This document shows positions 32,965 through 46,725 of a stretch of 64,000 nucleotides of DNA, one piece after another. Below the pieces are notes generated by a model that had not been told where the DNA came from, made no database searches, and saw only the letters and a program-made list of their open reading frames with translations. The stretch is taken from assembly GCA_036583965.1 (NCBI GenBank), contig JAZBQD010000015.1, positions 87,112,809-87,176,808 on the forward strand. Direction: 5' to 3'. The position numbers and the translations under genes are program-made. The stretch comes from Prunella strophiata. Its lineage: Eukaryota > Chordata > Aves > Passeriformes > Prunellidae. Each line of letters begins with the position of its first letter. Position 1 is the first letter of the stretch.

Positions 32965-35900
32965 GGGAGGGGCAGAGGAAAATATTATTCAATCTGGCCA
33001 AGAACAAAGAAGCAGCAGAGACCTAAAGCTAGAAGGTTAAGTGAGACATGTGAGTTGTTACAAAGATAGAAGGCAAATGAGGATACATAGCCAATATGAG
33101 AAAGGTTTAATATGGGATGTTCCCCATTCCTTTCAGTCTTATGTCAATATTTGGATAACTTTCTCCATGGCTCAATCACAACTTCTGAGCTGACACAGAA
33201 TTTATTGAATGAGCCTCTTTGGCTCCAATTGAACAAAAGATAGAGCAGAGAGTCCTAATGCTCCCCACGACTGTAAAATTTATAGACATATGACTTTATG
33301 GGAAGGGAATTTGCTTTTGAGATCCCAGTGTCTGGCTGGTTGCCTGGTGTGAGGGAAGGACAAATCTACCTGCAGGGATATGTGCTGGACACTGAGCCAT
33401 GCCTGCCCTCCAGACACTCAGTGTCACCAATATCCTCAGCTTAGAGCTGGGCCCAACTGTGTATTTTCAACACATTTTCTAGGGGAGAGTTTCTATCCTA
33501 AAGTCCAAGCCTGAAACCTGCCATGATTTATGTGTTTGACCCGCTGCAGGCAGTGTAATCAACTGGGGGAATGGTTACCACACCAATCACAAACCATAAA
33601 GTCAGGTGTATGTGAAATCCAAGGGGCAAGTCATTGCTACTAAACTAAAATTCTGCAGAGTTGAGTGTGTGTTTGAAGTTTCAGTTCAGAACAAGTATAG
33701 GTGAGGAAATATTGTGCTGTTTTGCAGGCCTGGGCACCGTGCAGAACATGGATTATACCTTGGTTGTGGAGGCATGAGGAAAGATCTATAATCAGAAAAG
33801 ATACTGATAACTGCTGGATGGGGTTTCCTCTTCCTTCTGGAAGGTAGCATCTCCCAGGCTTGGCATGAGCCCTGGCCAAGCTCCCCAGGCAGCAACACCA
33901 AGCTCTCAGCTGGGACATGGGGACACTCCTGCAAGGTAGGGACTGCCAGTGGCAAGCAGAGCCCTGAAATGCCTGTGGCCTTGTGCTTGGAAGAAAGAAG
34001 GTCATCAGTCAGGAGTGTAGCCAGAGGATGGGAAGAAAGGTAGGGCTGCTTGGGTCAAGAGCCTGGGGATCAGCAATGTTGGACGTTTCAGAGCAGAGGA
34101 AATAAAGCCCTGGCATGTTCAGGGGAACAGGACTTCATGACTTGTCTCCCCTCTGCAAGCAAGTTCCCACCAGGGACAGATGTGTGTATTTATCTGTAGG
34201 TCTCTGCCTCTGTAGCTGTCTCCCTCTAAGGGAAAAGAAAGTCAGTAAGGCCACCAGGTTAACAGGTGCTTTGGCAGCCTGACCTGCAGGAAACACACAG
34301 CTGGGATACAGCCCTCAAGTCTTCATCAGGACCATGGGACTCCCACCACTTGGATTCTCTTCCCCCCTCCCTCCCCTCTCTTCTTGCACTTGCCAATATT
34401 AATTTCATTTTAGCTGTAAGAGTCTCTTCGCTCCTGATATTTCCTCATGTCTTCCCCAAGCAAACCAATATTTATGGCATTAAATATATTCACTGTGCAT
34501 TGGTATTAAGCAATTGCTTTTAAAAGATAATCTTCCCCTTTCTGTTATTACCCCTTTATTTCCACTGCTACTTTTCTTGGTGATTTATATGTGGAAGAAA
34601 TTACTGCTATTTTGTCTTGAGGTTTCCCTGAGGAATCTTGTCAAAATGAACAGTCCTTTTACTAAGCTTTCCTATACAGATTGAGCAGAAATAAAACAAA
34701 ATAATTAAATGGCTCCTGAAAGAATCCAGTGCCTGAAACCCTGGGGGAAAATAATGGTTCCATCTGCACCATTGTGAAAGCCTTTATGAAGCACAGTGTT
34801 TGTGTTCTGCAGAGGGTCTCACAACATCATCCCCACCAGCAGCAGCTCCGAGTGCTTTCCAGTTAAGTGATGTGACTAAAAAGTGTCACCTGTTTGCTCT
34901 CACAGCCTCTCCCCACTGGGAGAAACCCGTGTGGTTGAGAGCCTTGTTTTGCAAGTACATTACTTCTGTTTGAGTCATAATTTTATTATTGTTTTTAGTA
35001 TACTTGTTATCATCTGTATCCATTAAAGGGGTTTAGTGGCACTCAGGGAGTGAGTGTGTCTCCTGGCTGCCTGCTCTCCTGAGTGCTTTGTTCTTCAGCA
35101 GGAGATTGAGAAAAAAAAATTAGCGTTAGGAAAGTTTTTCTCAAGTTAGAAATAAGAGGCTGAATTTCACACCAGTGATACACTTAATTTGTGCCTACAA
35201 ATTGGCATGATGAATAATGTCTTGGCTTATTTTGCAGTGCAAAAATATCCTACATCCATGCAAAGTTGTGGTTGCCCCAGCCCCAAGCATGGCTGTGGCA
35301 TGAAAACCCTGAAGTCCCTTTGTCTTTTTATACAAATCCTATGAGGTTTCCTCAACTTTGGAATTTTCCCTTCTAGTTGGATCAAACGGTCCAAAGCTGT
35401 TCAGTTTTCTGGCTCATCTGTTCCCCCCACTACTTCTCAGAGAGTGAGAATTAATGGGCTCAGTCCTGCAAGACACTGATCTTTCTGGCACCAGTTCAGC
35501 AAACCACTTATGCAAGGGTTTAAATTTTAACTGCCCAGAAGCTGCTGAGGTTAATGGTACTGTACCAGGGACTGCAGTGGGATCATCTTCCCTGACCCTG
35601 TGGCCTGACCTGCTGACATCCCTCTGGCTCCCACGCTGCCATAACTTGGGGGTGACCTCAGCACATGTTTGTTTATCCTGGAATTAAATGGGTATGTGGG
35701 GACTTTACTGGATCTGCCTTACCCTGCCCAGCCCTTAAGTTGAGATATCCACAGAGCAGTCACAAGGGGACAGCAGAGGGGGTGGGATCAGCTCCATGAT
35801 GTTGTCCAGTGGCAGCCAGCTACCCTGGCCATGAACTCCTTCAGGACATGGGCAACCCCTGGGGAGAGCACCCTCCTTCTCACTGTCCCACTACATGTTG

Positions 35901-38900
35901 GGAGGGATTTTTTGCATTCCAAAGGGTTTCACAGTGAAAGGAGGTGGCGTTGGCACTCAGGTTTGGGTACCCATGTTTCTGGGGACCTGGATCTCAGTGG
36001 TTCCCAGCAGTGCCATGTTGTAATGGTGAAAGGAGAGGCCACCAGGTCAAGCAATACCTGTGTGTGTGAACAGGGGCTCTCACAAGCTCTTTGTTCCTTA
36101 TAGAAACAACAACAACAAAATTCATCTCAGGCATGATCACTCACAAAACTTATGAACCTTTGAAGGCAGCCAAAATTGACCCATCCTTTTTTCTTGAGAG
36201 GGGCAGGGGAAACAATCTCCACTGGTCCCAATTACTCTGTTCGCTAGAAAAAATATTCCTGTGTAATGACCTCAGTAGGGAGTGATCAGCTCCTTTTGTG
36301 TATTAAATTAAACCTCTGGGGGGACATTAGACCCTCTAATTCCTATTTCTCAGATGCAATTTAAGTCTTTCATCAAAAAACCTCATAATATCTGAGCACT
36401 GCGATACCCAGTAGATTCATTTTCATGTGGAGGATGAAAATAGCCAACAACATGTTAACAAATTCCATGGGGAGACCAATTGTGATGATATAAATAATCT
36501 AACATGGGCATGAATTTGAAAATATGCTTCTTTATGGATCACTGAGAAGAAAAAGGCTAGTTTTAAACATTTTCTTTATATTAAGATAGAGGTGGGGAAA
36601 ACCTCCCTAGCCTGCTCATTAAGAATGGAGTACACGAGCAGTTTCCAAAAGTCAGAGCCCCAAAATGATGCATCTCTATTTCTTACTCAGAAAAAATTCC
36701 AGATGCCAGGAAGACTGCTTGCATAAATTGTCATCACTTCTGCTGCATTAAATTGACTGAGGAAAGAACAGGTTTGCATGAGTAACAACTTTCACTTAGG
36801 GATAACTGCAGAGAAGAACATTGCTTCCTGTGCAAAGAACTGATCCCAGATCAAACATCTCATTTTGAGGAGCACATGTATAATTTCCCAGGTTTGGGGT
36901 CTTTTCTGAGAATTGCCTGTGAGTGCAGGACAGCCCCAAGCCTCAAAATGCTTCCTCCACCTGCATCCTGTGAGAGCACTGCTATGATAGAAAAGATCAA
37001 CACAAATGGGCTTTAGACACAATTTAGCCCCTGAAGTGGGCAGGCATTTTCTGGTGGGAAAAGCAGCATTCCTCCCCTTCCAGCTGGACACTTTATCTAA
37101 CACCATTGCTTATGACAGCACACTGATGGATGCACGTCTCTGTGGCAGTTCACCTCCTGAGGAGAAGCAGAGCCTTTGGTAGGATTCTGAGCCCCACTGA
37201 GTGCTCAGGGCAAGGGGGATTTGTGTGCAGCAAATGCAAAGCTACAGGATGATAGCCCAGCTCAAGGAGAGCGAGGATATAGCTGGGTGTAAAAAGGGGC
37301 AGCTGGGAGAAGAGAAGAAAATACAACAAATTATTCATCAAATAAACAGATGCATTTGCATTCAAGTGACACTAAAACATCTAGAAGTCTCAGAGAAGAA
37401 TAATGGTATCATCAGCATATTAAGAGCTTTGCTTTAAATAATTTCAATTATGATTTTAAGTATAAAACCTGCTTTAGTAGTGTTCAGCATCTGTTGTTGA
37501 AAAATTTTCCACTGGAACCCTTGGGTTTTGCATATCTCTACATATTTACTGCTATTAAAATAGCATATGAAAAGATGCTTATCAGCCCCATCCAAAACAT
37601 ATTTTCTGGCATACAAATGCTTTAATCTATTTTTGTACTTAATCATCTATAAATAAGCAAACTAAGACATAGTCAAATAGTACACACGCAAGCCATGTGT
37701 ACATCAGGTACTAATCTTCAGCATGTACTCAATTTGTCCAAAAAAATTGAGCAGAATAAGCCTCCTAAGCCCTGGTTAGTTCATTGGGCTGAAGCAGAGT
37801 TACAGTGGCCTATGAAAAGCAGAACAGGAGGTCAGGCCTATTTATGTCCTTTTCCTGGTGGATTTGTAAAGGATAGAGTTTGCAAGAAGATGTGGCTGGT
37901 GAATGATGCCACTACACTGGAAAAATCACCTGGGAAAAATCAAACAGCTGTAAAGTGCGGGCTCAGCCTACAGGTTATCCTGCTGAGAAAAGGCAAAAAC
38001 TCCCAAAACTTGTGCTCTTTTCCAGAGACAATCCAGACTGGGGAGACCTAACACATGCTGCCACAGCCCAAGGGATGTGGTTAACCCTTAGAAGAGAGAC
38101 CATGATTTATCATCACCCTGGTACTAAACTCTTCATGTCTTGCAAGATAGTAAATGAAATTGTTTATTTAACCAAATCCTGTCAAATCACTTTATCCCTG
38201 GAAAGCTGTCTGGAAAACCACAGAGGAGCTGTAACAGGCATGTCCACAGGCACAGGAGAAGCCAGCTCCCATTCACTCAGGCCAGGCCACCTGAAGCTAC
38301 AGGGAAAGATGGATAATGAGTTCTTATTTTTGTCATTGCAAGGGCTATTAGCCATTTCCTTCTGCTCTCTTCTTCTCTCTGTCTGTGGATACTTTAATAC
38401 TGAGCTTATATGGCTCAGTTTATGCAGAGTTCATAAACAGCCTGTTGCTGCTGTAATTCCCACCACCAGCCCACTCTGGGAGAGCACCAAGGAGCAAGAA
38501 AGAGGTGAACTGCCAGAGAAAGACCCATGTGTTATACAGGAACTCCTTTGTAATCAAGAATATTAAAAGGATAAAAATCAATTATAATGAATTCAGGAGG
38601 CTCTCTCTACATATTTAACTGCCTGGTATTATCTCATTGAAGAGACACTCCAGCCTCACTAAAATGTGTTCTTACACAAGCAAAGCACTCCAGCATTGAT
38701 TTTTCTCTTGCTGAGGATTATGAATCAACGTGATTTAAGCACCTCTACTCCTGAGAGTAATGATCAGCCCCTGAAAGTTTAGCCAAGCACAGGAACTTTC
38801 TGGACAGAGGCAGTTTTGTATCAGTGCTTTTAATTACATTTGAAGACATGGATTGTCCATTAATATTTGACCTCTAATTATGTTTTTAAGAGGTTGCTCT

Positions 38901-41900
38901 ATTGAAAAACAGTTATATTGTGAAGATGTGTGCAGAAACTTAAATGAAAGCATTTTTTTTTTTTAAACTGTGCAACACTTCCTCTTGAATGAGCAGATCT
39001 GTTTTTAGCAGCAGGCCAGAGGGCCCCCCCTGCACCATCAGTCGTGTCCTGAATGCTTGTGAACCTGATATGGGAGTTGTGGTTATGAGCTGTGAGTGTC
39101 TAAGCTAAAGTGCAAGTAGCTGCTGCTCTGGCTTGTATCTGAAGGCACAGAGAGGATGTAATTGCACAGTGGTAGCTGTGGGCTGCAAGAGCTGCAGCAG
39201 GCTTCCCTCCACCTGCAAGCACATCCCATGGTTTTCCTGTCAGCAGCACTGAGCTGAACTTGCTCCCAGGCATCCAGCACCTGCCTGTTGTGCAATACTT
39301 CTTACTTAGACAAGAGGGGGAACAAACCTTCCCTGCAGAGATCCCCAAGAGCAAAAATACAAACCGTAGCTATGGAGTGATTGTTTGGTGCTGGAATCGG
39401 GAACGAATTTGCTTGGCCTTGCGCTTCCCACTGCGGCAATCAGCAGCTGTTTGCTGTCTGTGATGGCTGCCAAACCCAGCACCCTTTTGGAGAGCAAAGA
39501 GCCAGGCAGGGCCCTCCTGGTGCTGGCAGAGTTTATAGTTCTCTCTCCAGGATCCCACCACTTGCCCCAAGCTGAGAAAACCATGAGTTTCTTTGCTGTT
39601 TATCATCTGTCTCCTCTTTCCACTAAACCCCCCAGACTCTGAGATGTCCAGATGTGCTGATATCATCCAGGGCCTTGCATAACTTTCCTCTTGGGGAAGA
39701 AAAAAAATAAAAAAATGCTGCAGTAGCAGTTCCTATGGAAATTTATTATTTTAATAAGATCCTCTGAAGCACTCAAAACCAAACTAACAGCTGTTCAGAG
39801 ACCAGTTGTTTCCCCTGAATCCACTGAATTTCTGGGTGAGCATGGACTTATGGAATATAAATTTGAATGCTTCTAAAACCGAAGCTCAGAAAACATTCAA
39901 AGCAGAAGCAACATCTTGATGAAGCCAAAAACTGAATTTAGCATTCAAGTCCCTGTTTTCTTTTCCCTCTGGACAGGAGAGAAAAGATCACTGGTTTATT
40001 GCTCTGTTACTAATGGTACCAAACAGCTTTAGATGTAACATAAGGAAATCTCTTGTGTTATATTTAGGGCCAAATTGCAGGGGTACACCAGAGTTTGCAT
40101 TAAGAAGGCACACACACATATTCTCTTTTGTGCTTCCTGTACAGCCTCTGCAGACTTCACTGTGCTACTTCTGAACTTGCACCAGCACAGGAGAATGGGA
40201 AACCTGTCCCAGTAGGGCAGGAAGGACTGTGGGGTGATGACAGAATCTGCAAAACCTTGTGTGTTTGGGAGGGAGGGATGTAAGGATCCTCCATGACAGG
40301 AATTAAGGATCATAAAGCAGAATGAAAATGAGCTAAAGGATGCATTTTCTTCACACCAAATACAAGTGAGCCACAGCAACTGGCTGTGAGATGCTGTGAA
40401 CAATAAAGCTCATCTGTTTTCTGAAAACTAGGTAACTCAGTGGACTAGGAATGCATGAAGAGCTACTACATTCAAAAGCACCACCTCTAGCTCAGGAAGT
40501 CTTCCTCATGGAGGTGTCTCACGTTATTTCCTTCTCCATTCTCCTACTCCTTCCTAGGAATCTGCCTTGGACTGATGTTGGTGGCTTTTGGTCTGACACA
40601 GCACAGGTGTCCATGCACGTGGAAAGGGATTGTGGCAGCATGATATCCTTCCCATAACAAGGCATGCAGAGTGCACAAGGGATTTGAATGGATGCACAAG
40701 GGATTTGAAGGGGATGCAGTGTAGCACCTGGGCCCTGCATGAGGGTAAGCAAGATTAGACAACTCCTAGGAGAAGAAATTGACCCAAAATCTTAAATAAT
40801 TTTTTGGTTTTCCAACCATTGGTTGACAAAAACTCTCCAGGATCCCTCTGAAGACCGTTGTGGCAGCTCATGCATTCTTGGGTTTTGACTTTAAAGACTT
40901 GCCAAAATTTCAGTGGTTTGGATTTGTTGGGTTTTTTTTAAATGCAAACAGTGCTCACGGTTATATTTACCATGCTTACTTTAACAGTATTTGGTGCAGA
41001 GGCTGTAGAAGTTTCTGTTTTTTTCCATACACAGATGCCCCTTAAGAATCAGATTATTTATGCTACTGCCTGGAAAAAGCAAAAAGCATCCTATCTTAGG
41101 ACATTTTTGGACATCCTAGGACATTTTTTGAAGATTTTTCCATGTTGTACTTTGTTTTGTTTTTCAATTAAACATGTCACTGGGCATCATGACAGGTGTG
41201 AAAAGGCTGCTTCCTTTGCCTTGTACATTCAGATGGAATTTATTTCCCTGTGTATCACACAGGATTAAGCCCAAAACCTTGGTCTTACAGCAGGTCTGCA
41301 GTATAATGCCTATAGATCTATGCCATCATCCTTCACAGGTGTGCAAGGGGGTGTGAGAACTAGATATTTCCTTTGCTCACATGGAAAGTGAGTGAAAACT
41401 GTTCAGAAACTGTGACCCTGGCAGAGTTTTATTGTAGAAGGAAAGTGAACAAATGTGCTGGGCTGCGTGAGGAAATATCCATGCCTTTTCAAGCCTGGCA
41501 GTGCTGTCCTTGTGCAGAGGTGTGGGATGAGCTACTGAGATAGCTCTGTTCCTCTCTGATGCCTTGGGTTGGATCAGGCATTGCTGTCCTCCTCCTCTGC
41601 ACTCAGCTCTTGCAGCATCAGACACTGTCAGCAGCTGCTGTCCTCAGCTTTCCAACTTCATTTCTGTGCATTCCCTCTCCAACTAACTCTCCCTGGAAGA
41701 GAAGGGGACAAAGCTGAGAGTCTCCACAATGTTGCCTTTTCTTGTCCAGAGCCAAGGAAACACCTGCATATTTTGCCACCTAGTAGTCAGCCTACCATGA
41801 ACTCACTCAGTTTTGTACAAGGTGATCATAAGTGAGGAGGGAAAAGGATTTTTCCAATTCCAACATGCTTCAGCTGTCTTTCTTGAGAGAAAATCTTGAG

Positions 41901-44040
41901 TAGATATATATAATTTTAAAGGCAATGTTAATTCCCAAGTATCTCAGATACCTATAAGCCTTGCAGGGAACTGCACAATTTTCTCAGCAGTCCCTGCATT
42001 TCCTCTGCACACAAGTTTGAAGATGAGCAGCAGAAGGAAATGTATTGACCTGCCTAAAGACCTAAGCCCAGAAGAATAACTATGGACTAATTATTCCTCT
42101 CCTGCACCAGTGGGAAATGCTTTTAAAGAGCCACTTGTGATCCTCTAATTTCAGCCACTGATGGCAGAGGAAGCCAAGGAGACAGCAGGACATGGCTGGA
42201 GACAGTGTCTTATCCATCTTAGGGAAAAAACACAGCATGCACCCATCTTCTGGCTAAAGCTGCCTGAACCTCCCCATGGAGTTGCCATTAGTTGGGTTGC
42301 TTCTTTCAGAGCCTCAGAACAACGTGAGCTGAATCTGGGCCTGTAAAAGACATTCTCACACAGCTTTTAGTGACCATGTGTGCAGTGGCTTTAGGGGGTT
42401 CTGCACCTCCCCCACATCCCAGGTCCTTAAAATATTTCACCTCAGCTGTGTGACCAGCTCTGCAGCCCTCTCCACCCAGAGCTCTCTCCAGCTTCCCTCT
42501 TTTCCTCCTTTTCCCATCCACACCACAGCTATATCTGGCCTCACTTACCAGCTGTAATTTTCTTTTCTTTTCCACAAACTTATTTTCTTCCTCTTTTAGA
42601 GCTGCATAACTCTTGGGCCTGCCAGTTGGAATGAGGGACGAAGAGGTTAAAATAAGGGGAAAGAAGTCAGAGATATGCCTTTTTATTTATCATGAAAGCC
42701 AGACTTTTGGTTTAGCCCAGAAAAACCTGGAAATCTAACACCCTTGTCCAGCAGCACTCTTAAATAAGCACAGCCACAGGTACAGTCCAGTGGGAGGAAG
42801 GAGCCAGAGGTGCCACCAGCTAATTACCCAGCCCACTAGGAAAGCTGCAACAAGCTCCTAAAACATGTCCAAGGAGAAAAACAACAAAAGGAAATCTGGT
42901 GGGGTTGGGAGTTGACAGAGGCAAGGAAGGAATAGGTCATTTCAGGAGGATTAAAAGGTCAAAGGACTCAGTGTGGAGAAGCCAGACCAAATCCACCCAA
43001 AGCTGTTAGTATGGGATCATCTGAAAAACAAATCCAGGGGCTAATCCCTCAGCCTGCTCAGGAGAGCAGTGCATGTCAAAGATGTATCCCCTCCTCCAGC
43101 TAGGCATGTCCTGCTTCTGGCTGAGCACGTGAGGTGGCCCTTCTCAGATGTCCATCCATCTGTGACACCACTCCTCCTTTGTCCCAGGTTTGCTCACTCC
43201 TCACATGCAAGCAAATGGAAACCTGTAGGGACAAGCAGGAAGCCCAAGGGTGAATTCTTTGTCCCTATATTAAATACAGGCACTGTCACTCCACTCAAAA
43301 GGATGGTGTATCAGGGAAGAAAATAGCAAGCCTTCCAAGGCAGCTCCTGTCTGCCCAGTTAAGAATTTGCTCTGCTTCCTAGCTGCATAGGCACATTTTG
43401 AAGAGTTGTGTGACCACCCCAAGGCTGTGACCCTCCCTGGTGAATGTCCCTCACCTCAAAGATATAAAGAAAAACACCAAGGACTGTTTGCTCCACACCT
43501 AACAATTTCGGTGGAGCTTTTCAATTCCAATCCTTAGTGCTGCCCTCACACAGTATTGCCCTTAATAATGTCCTCACAGCCAAGGATAGGAGACAGCTCT
43601 ATACCCTCCATGGCCTCCTTTGCTCCACAGCTGTCTCTTATAGTTGTTCCTGCCAAACACACTACACTTTTCACACTGCTCAGGTTAGCATAACAGGCTG
43701 CAGAGCAGAAAAGGAATAGGCACCTACTCCTGCTGATGGCCCATGAGCCTGCCCACTTCATTTTTCTCTTCTAACACTTCAGTCTGAAGGGTATAAACCT
43801 GGTTACATTTCTTTATAGACACAAATCCTCTAGAAGACAGGACTTTTCAGCATCCTCAAAGCAAAACAACTCGTGGTTTTCTTTGGGATGCAGCTTTGAG
43901 GGAACGTGTCTCAGTCAGGTCTGGATGACGCCTGTATAAGAGACCTGGATGCACTGCAGACATTCCTATTGCTGTGCAGGGATCCTTCCAGCTCTAGCTG
44001 AGTCTCCTCTCTGAGAGAGAGGAGCCTGCTCTGCTGTCTC

Positions 44041-44205
44041 TGCCGTGCCGGGAGGGCGCTGATGTGGATGGGACTGGCGGCATCTCCCGAGGCTGCTGCT
44101 CCCGGCTCCGGGCAGCAGGCGGCAGATCCAGGCAGCCCTACAGGCACCGGGGCTGTGTGAGGCTGCAGGGCTGAGCACGGCCAGCTCCGGCTCCTTCCCG
44201 CAGGA
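44041..44205. promoter_or_regulatory. isolated CpG-rich patch, candidate regulatory element
   Basis: About 165 bp with roughly 12 CpG dinucleotides and high GC, surrounded by CpG-poor intergenic DNA 12.3 kb upstream of EDN1. CpG retention of this kind usually marks an unmethylated element such as a promoter or enhancer. No TATA box or clear exon was found; the right edge (cttcccgcag|gataac) happens to look like a splice acceptor. The function is inferred only from composition. Confidence 0.35.
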
Positions 44206-46002
44206 TAACAGTGTAGTAAGACTCCTATCACTGAAGTTAAGAGCGTCAACATTCCCATTTTCCTGTTCCTTATTCTATTAAAACAAGTTGATTACTTTGA
44301 ACAATAAATGCAAGCCTGGAAGCCCTCAGGGAGAGAAAGCTGCGGGCAAAAGTTCTGGGAGGGGAAATTCAGCCCACAGCCAAAAGGATCCAGTGGGACA
44401 GTTTAATTGGGGCATCTCCATAATCCATGCAATGATGTGCTCAGTTTACCAGCAACTTGTTTTAGGCATTTTTTTTTTTGGTGAAAGTCTCAGCCTCGAT
44501 TTTTAGCTATTAAACAAAAGCAGATTTCAGTAATTGCTTGTTGTGGTCATCCACAGCATCACAGCTTTTTAGTCTTGAACAGCTGAGCAGCCTCTCCAGG
44601 CCAGAACAGACCAGGATTTTATCACTACTCAGGGAAAATCTATTTCTCTTTTCTCCTCCGACATCACTTCTTTTGGGAACTCAATACTGAGTTGTGGTAT
44701 TGATTCCCGTGCACTGAACCACCAGGGCTCCTCTCCTTGCATTCAGATTACCTCTCCAGAACCTGGTGAACTTGTGCTTTCAGAAAACACTCATATCTTA
44801 ACTTCCTACCACCCTCTCATTTTCTTCTTTCCAGATTGTTCTTCCTTTTCTCTTTTCTTTTTTTTTTTAAACCTCTTTTTCCTCTATAAACCTGTTGCTG
44901 GCCCCTCCCAAGTATGAACTTAAAAAATAATTGCTAGGTCTACAAAAGCAGAGGTGGTTTTGTTTGTTTTATGCCACAGGGTATGTGACATGAAGTTTAT
45001 TGCATCACTGAAAGTCGTTATTATAATGAAGTACCTGTCCATGATAGGCAACTGGAGACAAGCCCTGGATCTATTTGCACTTCCCAGTTGCTAATTTTCC
45101 TACACTTGGTCTCCCTGACCAGGGAGAAACTTTCTAAGAAATGTCAATGGCCACTTTTAAGATCCAGAACAGCATGCTATCTAATATTTCTAACATCCTC
45201 AGACATTAAAAAAAAATCACTAAGCCCTTGTGGTGAGAGAGCCACATCTCTGACAGACCTGAATGGAGGAAAAGAAAAATATTTCCTGAAATTTCCTGAA
45301 GCTCGTTAGACTAAGATCAAATCTAAAAAAGGAGAAATGTCCTCTGCTCATTGAAGCTCCTGAGGTTTGGATTTTATGACAGGGGCACACTCCACAAGAG
45401 GTAAGTGGCCTCAGCAGGGTGACCATATGCACCTGTGAGCTCAGAAACAAGAATTTCCTTTCTCAGTATTCCCCAGAATGCAATACCTCAAGAACTGTTT
45501 GAAATCCTTCTGTCATCCTGCACTCTGTCCTGGCACCCCACGAAAGGACACACATCTGACCCTGATGCTGCAGACACTCAAGCAAGTGCTAAAGGCATTC
45601 TCAAAGCCAGAGGAGCTGGCCATGCAGTTAGCACCACTGAGCACAGGTTCAGTTCAAATGAGCACAGCAGCAGGGACCTTGCAGCTCCAGCAGCTACATG
45701 GATCTCCTGTTGGAACTGTCTCTCCTGAGTGGCCCTCCATGAATGTGTTTCTCTTCCTTGTGCCCAGTTCTAGGGCTTGACTCCCTAATTTTTTTGTCTT
45801 TCATATCACTTTCATGGTTTGTAGTGCTCTGGGACTAACTCAAATGCTAATGTTACATTGCAGAGAGGATGCAGAACTTTGTAATTCCTTCATTGCTTAT
45901 TTCCCATACCGTGATCCAATGTGTTTGCTTCATGACTCTGGGCTGTCAAACAACCTTTGAGAAAACCATGCCCTTGCTGATAAGACCAAAGAAACGAAAA
46001 AT

Positions 46003-46021
46003 GGAAAAAAAAAAAAAAAAA
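46003..46021. repeat. poly(A) tract
   Basis: About 19 consecutive A ending at gggttttgg. A simple homopolymer. Confidence 0.8.
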
Positions 46022-46444
46022 GGGTTTTGGCAGAGCAGTTTCTATTGCACACACTAATCAGTGCCTCCTTTTGCTACAGTGTACTTTGATACAAGGAAAT
46101 GCCTGCCAGGTTTGCTATCTCAAGGCAGCAGTTCACCTGCTGTAAGTGTTCCTCAGGAGCAGGATGAGGAGACAGAGCTCCAGTTCCATGGACCCTGCAA
46201 ACTGGGTCTCTTCTGGGAAGGTCTCTCCACTGCAGCCTGCCACAGGGCCAAGTTCCCTGCCCTCCTGGAGATGCAGTGCTGGCCCTGCTTGCTGATTTCC
46301 CAGCATTTCTCACATCACAGAGCCACTTGCAAGGCCCAAGAACCAGTCCCTTTACTGCAACTGAGCTTTCACCCATTTATGTGCTGTACAGCACTCATGG
46401 CAATGGTGGCACAGACACAGCAAGCAAGGTCTCAGCTGAAGATA

Positions 46445-46725
46445 GAAACACAAAGAAACACAGAATGTTTGGGGTTTAAAGGGACCTTTAAGACCATCCA
46501 TTTCCAGCTTCCCTTCCACTTCCAGGTCTGGGACATCCACCATTTCTCTGGGCAACCTGTTCCAATGCCTCACCACCCTTATCATAAATAATTCCTTCCT
46601 TATGTCCAATCTAATTCTACCCTTGCAGTATATAATTGTTGTCACTTTTCCTGTCACTACAGGTCTTCATAAAAAGCCTCTCTCCATCTTTCTTGCAAGC
46701 CTCCCTTATATACTGAAAACACATG
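46445..46725 (-). mobile_element. CR1 LINE 3' end, antisense
   Basis: The text aatgtttggggtttaaaggg, acctttaagaccatccattt, then ctgggcaacctgttccaatg, cctcaccacccttatcataa, follows the antisense of a CR1 3' UTR. About 280 bp is recognisable and moderately diverged. Open frames over this stretch (both strands) are CR1 shadows, not host genes. Confidence 0.88.

Larger units (their letters stand above)
29331..46440. other. intergenic, no gene recognised
   Basis: Seventeen kilobases without a recognisable protein gene, tRNA, rRNA or intact mobile element. Open frames up to 203 codons (37,955-38,566 on the plus strand) show no domain, repeat or family similarity that I can see. Features inside are AT-rich patches at 29.93-30.27, 36.28-36.54 and 38.57-38.96 kb, an AT hairpin at 30,655-30,683, a T22 run near 32,943, and a CpG cluster at 44,041-44,205. 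Confidence 0.6.

Noticed and set aside
37955..38566. A 203-codon open frame, the longest outside genes and repeats.
   Set aside because: No domain, composition or motif of a known family, no promoter or polyadenylation context. An open stretch of this length is possible by chance in 64 kb.
46061..46591. A 176-codon open frame.
   Set aside because: Its end lies in an antisense CR1 and the beginning shows no recognisable protein.
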